Made by a program: the position numbers and the translations under genes
Notes under the pieces: model-generated
What the model was told of the DNA's origin: nothing
Databases searched by the model: none
What the model saw: only the letters and a program-made list of their open reading frames with translations
Shown: in pieces, positions 43,890 to 51,186 of the stretch
How the letters are laid out: each line of letters begins with the position of its first letter
Position numbering within the stretch: the first letter of the stretch is position 1
Source: Contendibacter sp031732755
GTDB taxonomy: Bacteria; Pseudomonadota; Gammaproteobacteria; Competibacterales; Competibacteraceae
Reading direction: 5' to 3'
Assembly (NCBI GenBank): GCA_031732755.1
Contig: JAVMKI010000062.1
Span: 1 to 64,000, forward strand
Length of the DNA stretch: 64,000 bases

Positions 43890-44294
43890 ATGAAGAAGAA
43901 CGTGCCCGATAGCCCGCTGGGCAAGCTGTACAACGAACACATCGACTTCATCATCGCCCATAACGTCGAGGGTCTACTGAACCAGTACGCTCCTGACTGT
44001 GTGCTGATCAGCAGCATGACCCCGGACAAACAGCCCCTCTACGTGCGCGGCCATAAGGAACTGGAAGAATTCTTCCGCTCGCGCATTTTCACGCTCAAGG
44101 ATCTCACCACCGATATTGCCTTCTGGGCCGAGTTGCCCAACGGCCTGATGATGGTCGAGGCCATCGAGTTCGAAGGCGTGGACGGCAGCAAGGGCGCCTG
44201 CCGCTTCTACGACAACTGGGTGCTGGACGAGAACGGCAAGATCAAAATTCACTTCGCCGGCGTGGTCCAGTATGCCGATGGCAGTATTGCCTGA
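43890..44294 (+). CDS. NTF2-like/SnoaL-fold protein (second)
   Basis: A 134-residue protein with the NTF2-like pattern (LYNEHIDFIIAHNVEGLL, YVRGHKELEEFF, ACRFYDNWVLDENGKI). It is only weakly similar to the first NTF2-like protein. GGAGGAG precedes the ATG. It ends 16 bases before the preferred start of the following DJ-1 family gene. The function is unassigned. Confidence 0.8.
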   Translation: MKKNVPDSPLGKLYNEHIDFIIAHNVEGLLNQYAPDCVLISSMTPDKQPLYVRGHKELEEFFRSRIFTLKDLTTDIAFWAELPNGLMMVEAIEFEGVDGSKGACRFYDNWVLDENGKIKIHFAGVVQYADGSIA

Positions 44295-44310
44295 GCGGGA
44301 GGACCGCCCC

Positions 44311-44874
44311 ATGCCTCTGCACGGCAAAAAAGTCGGCATTCTGATCGAAGGCGATTACTACGAGCCGGAAATCTGGTACTACCAGCATCGTTTTGCCGAG
44401 GAGGGCATCGAGTTGCATTTGCTCACTCGCCTCTGGGGCCAGCCGATGCTGGAATTTCTCGGTCACGAGTACCGCGCGCCCCTTCAGTGTCGCGAATCCT
44501 TCGAGGGGATGAGCGACACCGAGTTGAAAAACTACGCGGCGATCATCGTGCCTTCCGGCATGGTGGCGGACCGACTGCGCTATACCGAGGATCCGGAGCA
44601 ACCACCGCCGGCCACCCGCTTTCTCCAACGCGCGTTCGCGGAGCCTACCCTCCTCAAGGGCATCATCTGCCATGGCATGTGGTTGGTGGCGCCGATGCCG
44701 GAGTTGGTACGCGGGCGGAAGGTCGTCGTGCACAACAATCTGGTTGGCGACGCGCGCGCTTACGGCGCGGTCTATACCAACGAGGACGTGGTGGTGGATG
44801 GCGATCTGATCACCGCTCGCAGTGGCGGGCATTGCCATCAATTCGCCCGCGCCATCATTGACCGTCTGTCCTGA
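44311..44874 (+). CDS. DJ-1/PfpI family protein, short form
   Basis: A 187-residue DJ-1/PfpI domain. The conserved acidic residue is Glu13 (GILIEGDYYE) and the nucleophile is Cys120 in GIICHGMW. VPSGMVADRLR precedes it, and HCHQFAR is near the end. The start at 44311 has GGGAGG upstream; 13 further codons are open but overlap the previous gene. It is a second, shorter member of the superfamily in this run and may act on a related reactive carbonyl. Confidence 0.88.
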   Translation: MPLHGKKVGILIEGDYYEPEIWYYQHRFAEEGIELHLLTRLWGQPMLEFLGHEYRAPLQCRESFEGMSDTELKNYAAIIVPSGMVADRLRYTEDPEQPPPATRFLQRAFAEPTLLKGIICHGMWLVAPMPELVRGRKVVVHNNLVGDARAYGAVYTNEDVVVDGDLITARSGGHCHQFARAIIDRLS

Positions 44875-44898
44875 CTTGAATTTACGGAGAGCGAAACC

Positions 44899-45330
44899 AT
44901 GTCCACGCTTGCCTTTGCCCATGTCGGGCTGACTTGCAAGGATCCGCTGGCCATCGAGCGGTTCTACACGAAATATTTCGGTTTCCAGCGGGTACGTGTC
45001 GTGCCGCTGGGAGACGATGCCCTGGTGTATACCCGCTCCGGCAACCTGACCCTGGAAATCTTCCCGGCCAAGGAGGAACGTCCCATTCCACCACCGAGCG
45101 CGGACGGTTACCCCTCGCCTGGAGTGCGGCACCTGGCTTTCCAGGTGGATGATGTGGACGCTAAACTCGCCGAACTGGGCGAAGACGCCAGGATCACCCT
45201 CGGTCCCCTGGAGTTCGACGCCTTCATCCCCGGCTGGAAGACGGTCTGGATCGCCGATCCCGATGGCAATATCATCGAGATCAGTCAAGGCTATACGGAT
45301 GCCCCAGGCACTCCTCCCTTAGCCGTGTGA
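44899..45330 (+). CDS. VOC family protein (glyoxalase/bleomycin-resistance fold)
   Basis: A 143-residue metalloenzyme-like protein with paired beta-alpha-beta-beta-beta modules. Candidate metal ligands are His in FAHVGL, Glu in LTLEIF, His in VRHLAF and Glu in NIIEISQ, all in expected places, so a metal-dependent lyase, isomerase or dioxygenase is possible. GGAGAG precedes the ATG. With the DJ-1 proteins and aldo-keto reductase it suggests handling of 2-oxoaldehydes. Confidence 0.88.
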   Translation: MSTLAFAHVGLTCKDPLAIERFYTKYFGFQRVRVVPLGDDALVYTRSGNLTLEIFPAKEERPIPPPSADGYPSPGVRHLAFQVDDVDAKLAELGEDARITLGPLEFDAFIPGWKTVWIADPDGNIIEISQGYTDAPGTPPLAV

Positions 45331-45442
45331 GTTCGGTTTCGTAGGGTGCCCGGTGTGCGCCGGGCCAATCAGACTCAGCATGCCTACCGTGGTTTCGTGT
45401 CAGGGGAACTCGAAATCAATCAATCATCAAGGGGTTTGCAGC

Positions 45443-45814
45443 GTGTTAACCGTGAACGTAGCCAAGTCGGGTGAGGTGACCGAAGTTCTGCTGACCGGCG
45501 AGCTGGACGGCATGACCTCGCCGCAATTGGAGCAGCAGTTGAACCGCCTGATCGAAGCCGGCGAGCGGCGTTTTCTGATCCGGTTCACGGCGCTGGTTCT
45601 GATCACCAGCGCCGGGTTGCGCGTGTTTCTAGGGTTCGCCAAGAAAATGCACAAGCTTGGTGGCAAGCTGGTTCTCTGCGAGATGTCGGCCAATGTGCGC
45701 GGCGTGTTCGACACCGCCGGGTTTAGCAACATCATGACCATCCGCGCCACCGCCGCCGAAGGCAAAGCCTTGCTTGAGCCAGAACCGGCGTCCACGCCCA
45801 CGCCGCCGCTCTGA
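45443..45814 (+). CDS. STAS-domain anti-sigma factor antagonist (third of three)
   Basis: A 123-residue STAS protein with the candidate phosphoserine in LITSAGLRV. The GTG at 45443 follows AAGGGG by eight bases and begins the STAS fold at once (VLTVNVAKSGEV); an earlier ATG at 45353 would add an unstructured 30 residues. The C-terminus is proline/threonine rich. It lies upstream of the CDF-like and SpoIIE genes, so it is the likely substrate of that phosphatase. Confidence 0.88.
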   Translation: MLTVNVAKSGEVTEVLLTGELDGMTSPQLEQQLNRLIEAGERRFLIRFTALVLITSAGLRVFLGFAKKMHKLGGKLVLCEMSANVRGVFDTAGFSNIMTIRATAAEGKALLEPEPASTPTPPL

Positions 45815-45894
45815 TCCGGCTAGCGGTTCGCGCGTCGTCGCCTGGCCGACGTGGTGGGTAGGAATCCATCCATACGATTGCAGTGGAGAACTTG

Positions 45895-46791
45895 ATGTTC
45901 GGTAGCTCAGGTCATGTATCCAAGGAGGAAGCCGCGCGCACCGCGGTCATCGCCGGCGTCATCGACGTGCTCGTGACCCTGAGCGCCCTGATCGCGGCGC
46001 ATTCCTCGGTGCTGCTGGCTGACTTTTTCAAAACCAGTTTGGAGTTCGTCGCGGTCTTGCTGTCCTGGCTGGCGATCCGGCGCATCGTTGGCGGGAGCAA
46101 CCACCAGTTCGATTATGGTATCGGCAAGCTGGAGAATCTCTCCAGCTTGTTCGTGGGCAGCATCATGTTGTTGGGCATGCTGGTGATCGTGGTCAACGCC
46201 ATCGCCAACCTGCTCAACCCGTCGCATATCACCGGTATTGGCGTGTGGATCAGCCTGGTTGCCCAAATCGTCTTCGGCGCGGTCAACGGCACCTTGAGCT
46301 GGCGCAGTTTCCGCACGGCCCGCGCCGAAAACTCCCCGCTGTTGAAATCCCAGGGGCAGTTGTTCTTCACTCGTGCTTTTGGCAACGTCTTCATTTTGCT
46401 GGCTCTGGGGCTGAGTCTGCTCCTGTCGAATTTCTCCTGGTCGGTTTACGTCGATCCGGTGGCTTCCTTGGTCATCGCCGCCAGCATTCTGGTTTCGGCA
46501 ATCGGCGTGTTGTCCAGTTCGTTCTATGACCTACTCGACCGGACCTTGGAGGAAACCGATCAGATCTTGATCCTGCGGGAGTTGGCCAAGCATTTTCACG
46601 ACTATGAAGCCCTGCACGGCATTCGCTCGCGCCGAGCCGGAGGTGAAGTGTTCGTCGAGGTTTTCCTCGAATTCGATCCCGGGGAAACCATGGGCAAGAT
46701 TCAGGACGTGGCGGATACCTTGTGCCGCAACATCGAGGCGCAGATTCCGAGTAGTCGCGTCGCCGTCGCTCTAGCCAGGGAGGTGAAATAG
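45895..46791 (+). CDS. Cation diffusion facilitator-like membrane protein with degenerate metal site
   Basis: A 298-residue protein with about six transmembrane helices and a C-terminal ferredoxin-like cytoplasmic domain, as in CDF exporters. Signatures remaining are SSVLLADFFKTSLE, YGIGKLENLSSLFVGSIML and DLLDRTLEE. Compared with the YiiP zinc site (DxxxD in helix 2, HxxxD in helix 5), only Asp43 is kept; the other positions read Thr47, Leu156 and Arg160. Transport of zinc or iron by the usual route is therefore doubtful. GGAG lies upstream of the ATG at 45895. It ends three bases before the phosphatase gene. Confidence 0.85.
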   Translation: MFGSSGHVSKEEAARTAVIAGVIDVLVTLSALIAAHSSVLLADFFKTSLEFVAVLLSWLAIRRIVGGSNHQFDYGIGKLENLSSLFVGSIMLLGMLVIVVNAIANLLNPSHITGIGVWISLVAQIVFGAVNGTLSWRSFRTARAENSPLLKSQGQLFFTRAFGNVFILLALGLSLLLSNFSWSVYVDPVASLVIAASILVSAIGVLSSSFYDLLDRTLEETDQILILRELAKHFHDYEALHGIRSRRAGGEVFVEVFLEFDPGETMGKIQDVADTLCRNIEAQIPSSRVAVALAREVK

Positions 46792-46794
46792 GTC

Positions 46795-48069
46795 ATGAAT
46801 GGCAAGGTTGGCAAAATTTTGTTGGTGGCCGACGACAGGACTCTCGGTCAAGGCATGGCGCAAATAGCGGCGTCCCTGGAACAAGAAGTGGTGGTGGTTG
46901 ACGAGGCCCGGCAAGCGCTGGCCCTGATCGATGCTGATCCCTTCGCGCTGATTTTATTTGCCGTGCGCTTACCGGATATGACGGCACAAGAGTTTTTGAG
47001 CCGCGTTAAAAATGCCGATGACGTGGATTCGGTGGCCACGATCGCGATTGGCGATTCGGATCGAAGCATGGAGTTGGAGCAATGCCTGGAGGCTGGCGCC
47101 GACGATTTTTTGATAACCCCGATTAGTACAGGATTGCTAAGGGCGCGCGTGCGCTTCGTTCTTGAGCAGAAACGTTTGCGCCAAAAACAGAGGGAGTCGA
47201 GTCTCCAAAACCCGGAGCTTCTGAAAATCGAGCATGATATCCAGGTCGCAAGGCGTATCCAAGCTGGTTTTTTGCCGACCGAGCTACCTAAACCAGGAGG
47301 TTGGGATGTGGCCGCGTGTTTCCAACCCGCGCGTGAGGTCGCCGGTGATTTCTATGATGCGTTCATGCTCTCGCAAAACCGCCGTCTGGGTTTCGTGATC
47401 GCTGACGTCGTGGACAAAGGAGTGCCGGCCGCTCTATTCATGGCGCTGGTGCGCAGCCTGACGCGCGCTTTCGCGCAACAAAATTACTCCATCAATTGGA
47501 CCGATATCCTTGAGTCGAACAAGTCGACCCAGCCGTTCGCGCGCAAGCAAGCCCGTGCGATTCCATCAACCGGCACGGTGGCGTTGAAGAACGCGGTGCA
47601 ATTGACCAATAACTATATTACCGAAAACCATATGCAGGATAATATGTTCGCTACCCTGTTTTTTGGTATGCTGGATCCGACAACTGGTCAATTGGCGTAT
47701 ATCAACGCTGGTCACAATCCACCAGTCATCTTTGACAGCGATGGTAATCTCAAAGTCGAACTCAAGCCGACCAGCATGGCGGTTGGGATGATGCCCGATA
47801 CCAATTACTCCATTGAGTTCGCCCAAATGGACCCAGGAGATTTTATCTTCTGTTATACGGACGGCGTCACCGAGGCGCGCAATTCGGTGGGTGATTTCTT
47901 CATGGAAAACCGTTTGCTCGAGTTATTGGCTCGACCAAGAATGACCGCGCAGGGATTGGTGGATCATGTGCATGCGGCACTACAGGATTTCATGGCTGGC
48001 GCTGTCCAGTTCGATGATATTACGATGATTGCCATCGTGCGTCAGTCAGAAGTTTTTGCCCATTCCTAG
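46795..48069 (+). CDS. SpoIIE-type PP2C phosphatase with degenerate receiver domain
   Basis: A 424-residue cytoplasmic protein. A receiver-like domain (about 5-125) keeps Asp13-Asp14. It has alanine (Ala56, in LILFAVRLPDM) where the phosphoacceptor aspartate belongs and threonine (Thr108) for the conserved lysine, so it cannot be phosphorylated normally. A coil (about 130-160) links to the SpoIIE domain (about 170-415) with GDFYDAFM, IADVVDKGVPAALFMA, YINAGHNPPVIF, YTDGVTEAR and FDDITMIAI. The metal-binding aspartates look intact. It should dephosphorylate one or more of the STAS proteins encoded just upstream. Confidence 0.92.
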   Translation: MNGKVGKILLVADDRTLGQGMAQIAASLEQEVVVVDEARQALALIDADPFALILFAVRLPDMTAQEFLSRVKNADDVDSVATIAIGDSDRSMELEQCLEAGADDFLITPISTGLLRARVRFVLEQKRLRQKQRESSLQNPELLKIEHDIQVARRIQAGFLPTELPKPGGWDVAACFQPAREVAGDFYDAFMLSQNRRLGFVIADVVDKGVPAALFMALVRSLTRAFAQQNYSINWTDILESNKSTQPFARKQARAIPSTGTVALKNAVQLTNNYITENHMQDNMFATLFFGMLDPTTGQLAYINAGHNPPVIFDSDGNLKVELKPTSMAVGMMPDTNYSIEFAQMDPGDFIFCYTDGVTEARNSVGDFFMENRLLELLARPRMTAQGLVDHVHAALQDFMAGAVQFDDITMIAIVRQSEVFAHS

Positions 48070-48098
48070 CGCCAAGTAGAAATCTGGGAAATCAACCT

Positions 48099-48854
48099 AT
48101 GTCCAAAGTCATCTCGGTTCACTCTTTTCGTGGCGGCACGGGTAAGTCGAACACGACAGCTAATGTCGCGGCGCTTTTGGCTGAACAGGGAATGCGGGTC
48201 GGCGTGGTTGACACGGATATCCTATCACCAGGCATCCATGTGCTTTTCGGCTTGGTGGAAGAAAAAATGGTGCATAGCCTTAATGATTATCTATGGGGCA
48301 TTTGTAATGTTGAAGATGCGGCGATTGATATAACCGCTAATTTGGGCAATCCAGTCAATGGGAAGATTTATCTGATTCCTTCCAGCATGAAGACTGGGGA
48401 CATCGCTCGCATCTTGCGTGAAGGCTACGATGTGGGCCTGCTCAATGATGGGTACGAGCGTTTGATCAAACGACTCAACCTCGACTTTCTCCTGATCGAT
48501 ACCCACCCAGGTCTAAATGAGGAGACATTGCTGTCAATCGCGATTTCGGATGTACTGCTCATCGTCATGCGTCCCGATGCGCAGGATTTCCAGGGAACCG
48601 CCGTCACTGTCGAAGTGGCTCGCCAACTGAGCGTGCCGCTGATGCGGCTAATCGTTAACAAAACACCGCAGATCTTTGATAGCCAAATGGTCAAGCAACG
48701 GGTCGAAAATTCGCTGCAGTGCGAAGTGGCGGCTATTCTGCCGCACAGTGATGAAATGATGGCATTGGCCAGCGAGGGCGTGTTCGTGATGAAATATCCT
48801 AGCCATCCCATGGTTCGCCTGCTGAAGGAAGTTCTCAATCACTTCCAGAAATGA
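48099..48854 (+). CDS. ParA/MinD-type ATPase
   Basis: A 251-residue deviant-Walker ATPase (RGGTGKSNT, residues 11-19; DTDILSPG near 38-45; LLIDTHPGL near 130). The SRP/MinD/BioD class acts in positioning of cargo such as chromosomes, plasmids or clusters of proteins. A MinD-like amphipathic C-terminal helix is possible (VRLLKEVLNHFQK). No parB or parS site was seen, so partition of a replicon is unlikely. It may position the signalling complex. Codon use is poorer in G and C than in the neighbours upstream. Confidence 0.9.
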   Translation: MSKVISVHSFRGGTGKSNTTANVAALLAEQGMRVGVVDTDILSPGIHVLFGLVEEKMVHSLNDYLWGICNVEDAAIDITANLGNPVNGKIYLIPSSMKTGDIARILREGYDVGLLNDGYERLIKRLNLDFLLIDTHPGLNEETLLSIAISDVLLIVMRPDAQDFQGTAVTVEVARQLSVPLMRLIVNKTPQIFDSQMVKQRVENSLQCEVAAILPHSDEMMALASEGVFVMKYPSHPMVRLLKEVLNHFQK

Positions 48855-48878
48855 CAGCCGTATTGATGCGGGAATCCC

Positions 48879-49979
48879 CTATCTGGACCGCGCGGTCCGC
48901 AACTGTTTGGCCAGCTCGTTGATGCGTTTGAAGTATTCTGATTCCACGATTTCGTTCACCTGCTTGGCGCAATCGGTCCTGTCGATCTCAATATGCATCT
49001 CTTGGTTTTGCTTTTTTAATTCATACTCGCGCGCATACACCTCCTGGGCGTTCTGGATAACGGAATAGCGAATAATATCAGGGTCTTGTTCAGAGGTGAT
49101 TGGAGCTAGGAAAATGGTTCCCCGGTCGTGCAGGGTGAATTCCTCGCGCCGAAGGAAGATGCGCGCACCGTTTCCTAGCAGTAAATGAGTGCCATTGGAA
49201 CTCTGATCCACAAGAATAAATTTGCCCTGGCGAAACTCGATGGTGGCGTGGCTGCGAGATACCTGCTCTCGTGCCACCACCAGGTCATTGCCGCTGCCAC
49301 GCCCGATTTTGAACACCTGATGATCAGGCACCAGCTCGATACTCTTGCCGCGATACTCCAAAAACAGTCGCGCGAACAAAAGCTTCATCAAGGCTTCTTG
49401 GTAACTGAACACCTGGGTCTGGCTCGTGGAATCGCGCCAGATAATCTCGATGATTTCCATCTCTTCCTGCTTGCCGGGCACCCAGGACCGACCGACATTA
49501 CGAGCCATTTGCTCAAGACTGGCGGGCAATAACGCCACGGTTTCCTGCGTGGTGATAATCTGATCGGTTTTGGCAAGGGCGAACATCCGGGCGGCGATAT
49601 TGACCGCATCGCCGAATACCTTGTCTTCCTCCACTAACACAGGGCCGTGATGCAAGCCGATCTTGATAGGGATATCCAACCCGATCAGTGCTGGATTATC
49701 CTTGATCGCCTGATACATTTCGCAGGCGGCACGAACCGCTTTATCCGGATCCGGAAAACAACTGATGATCTCATCGCCGACCGCCTTGACTACAACCCCC
49801 CCATAAACGTCAATCTTGGCGGTCAGTGCATTTAGCACTCGTGTCTCGATCTGAGCGCCATATTTCTCAATCAATCGATTACTGCCGCCATTCGCGAATA
49901 GCACGGTCACGGCAGCTTGTCGAGGCGACGCTGACTGATCATTGCTTTCGGATAAAAAGCGGCCGAGATTCGGTTTCAT
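48879..49979 (-). CDS. Class III cyclase-like domain fused to an FHA domain
   Basis: A 366-residue protein. A class III adenylate/guanylate cyclase homology domain (about 20-195) has VGDEIISCF and FGDAVNIAARM, but the first metal-binding aspartate is Asn30 (VLFANGG). An FHA domain (about 225-310; IGRGSGNDLVV, VSRSHATIE, DQSSNGTHL) should bind phosphothreonine. The last 60 residues repeat the coil module found at the end of the sensor at 23027-25060. The ATG at 49979 has GGGGAG six bases upstream. It converges with the ParA gene. The FHA domain may recognise targets of the Ser/Thr kinase at 6760-8163; that is inference. Confidence 0.88.
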   Translation of the reverse strand: MKPNLGRFLSESNDQSASPRQAAVTVLFANGGSNRLIEKYGAQIETRVLNALTAKIDVYGGVVVKAVGDEIISCFPDPDKAVRAACEMYQAIKDNPALIGLDIPIKIGLHHGPVLVEEDKVFGDAVNIAARMFALAKTDQIITTQETVALLPASLEQMARNVGRSWVPGKQEEMEIIEIIWRDSTSQTQVFSYQEALMKLLFARLFLEYRGKSIELVPDHQVFKIGRGSGNDLVVAREQVSRSHATIEFRQGKFILVDQSSNGTHLLLGNGARIFLRREEFTLHDRGTIFLAPITSEQDPDIIRYSVIQNAQEVYAREYELKKQNQEMHIEIDRTDCAKQVNEIVESEYFKRINELAKQLRTARSR

Positions 49980-50027
49980 CACCTGCTCCCCATACACTTT
50001 ACCATCTGAAATCGGCCTCAAAGGCTA

Positions 50028-51011
50028 TTAGAAGGGTTTGACCAGAGTCAAGGTCGTGATCGACCCCTCGGAACGGTCCTTAGCGCCGAATTCGCGCCAG
50101 TGACGCAACTGGAACCCAAAACCATACTCGGGAAAGAAATTCTGGATCTCCGGCCCCACGCCGAACACCCGGTCGTGGACGCTAGCGTCGTAATTGACAT
50201 CCATCCCCTTGTCGCTGGTCACCTGCCATTGAGCAAAGCCGGAGATACCCACGGTCAGGGTACCGAAACTCTTGCCTACACCCCATTCCACGGAGACGTC
50301 GTTACCTGGCGTGATATCCACATCCTGGCGCTGGCCGTGAAACTCGTAGCGGGACAGAAAGGACGCCGACCAAGTGCGTTCCGGATCAAAAAACCAAGTG
50401 CCAGCCACGATGGGATAGTGAGTCCAGAAATTCTTACCCGGTTTTGCCGGATGCAGTTCATCCCGATCTCCAGTGGGCGCGAACAGTCCGTAGCCGACGC
50501 CGAAATCCCACTGCGGGCCGCGCCATTCCAGCACCAGTGGCTCCAGGTTGATATCGCCCAGCGCGAAGTTGGAATCGTCGACGTTGAAGTTGTCGATTCG
50601 GACGCTGCGGTAAACCAGGGGGACAGCCACGTTCCAACTGAACTCGGCACCCAGAAATTTGAGCTGGGTGACATGGATGAACCGATGGACGTTGGCAAAG
50701 GCTTTGGCCGTGAAATCCAGCGAACTGCCGTCCGGCGCCAATAACGTATGTCCGGCGCTATCTTTCAATTGGTCGGTTTCATAGAACAAATTGTACATCA
50801 AATAATAAAAACCCGGCCCCGGCACACTGCCCGCCAGGATGCCGGAAGTGCCGTTGGGATAATGATTGGTCTCCTGCGCCGTGGCTGATAGCCCGCAAGT
50901 CGCCAGGAGCGAGGCGACGATGCGTAACCCGGTTTGGCGTTCCGATAAGCGATGCCACAGTGCCTCCTTGACCATTCTGTAGGCGGAGTAAAAAATAACT
51001 CTTTGATCCAT
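50028..51011 (-). CDS. Outer-membrane channel protein, phenol-degradation MetA-pathway type (SphA-like)
   Basis: A 327-residue predicted beta-barrel. The N-terminus holds a signal sequence ending near ATAQ/ET (about residue 46). The pattern HYPNGTSGILAGSVPGPGFYY and alternating aromatic strands continue to a final VKPF. Related proteins are transporters for aromatic or lipid compounds. AGGGGAT upstream of the ATG at 51011 supports that start rather than Met13. A possible promoter lies at 51107-51135. Confidence 0.8.
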   Translation of the reverse strand: MDQRVIFYSAYRMVKEALWHRLSERQTGLRIVASLLATCGLSATAQETNHYPNGTSGILAGSVPGPGFYYLMYNLFYETDQLKDSAGHTLLAPDGSSLDFTAKAFANVHRFIHVTQLKFLGAEFSWNVAVPLVYRSVRIDNFNVDDSNFALGDINLEPLVLEWRGPQWDFGVGYGLFAPTGDRDELHPAKPGKNFWTHYPIVAGTWFFDPERTWSASFLSRYEFHGQRQDVDITPGNDVSVEWGVGKSFGTLTVGISGFAQWQVTSDKGMDVNYDASVHDRVFGVGPEIQNFFPEYGFGFQLRHWREFGAKDRSEGSITTLTLVKPF

Positions 51012-51106
51012 AAATGTATCCCCTAAATTTTACTGAGTCTCGGCACTGGGGATCCCAGACTTGGCATTCGCATCCTGGCCTTTATCCAGGTAGGTAATAC
51101 TTAAAA

Positions 51107-51135
51107 TGTATAGCCCAAAAAACTGACTAAAACAA
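51107..51135 (-). promoter_or_regulatory. Candidate sigma-70-like promoter for the outer-membrane channel gene
   Basis: On the minus strand TTGTTT (51130-51135) and TATACA (51107-51112) are 17 bases apart, about 95 bases before the ATG at 51011, in a locally AT-rich gap. The hexamers match the consensus at three and four positions of six. Confidence 0.35.
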
Positions 51136-51186
51136 TAGGTCATTATGTGGGCAGCCGCACATCATGGAGATGTCGCAGTGGGCGTG

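Noticed and set aside
45348..45365. 6-bp stem gcccgg/ccgggc after the VOC gene as a terminator
   Set aside because: Short stem, no T-tract, and the following STAS gene is in the same orientation and likely co-transcribed.
48885..48898. 14-bp palindrome ggaccgcgcggtcc near the convergent ParA/FHA ends as a terminator
   Set aside because: It lies within the last codons of the FHA gene, has no loop or T-tract, and is explained by Arg-Thr-Ala-Arg coding.
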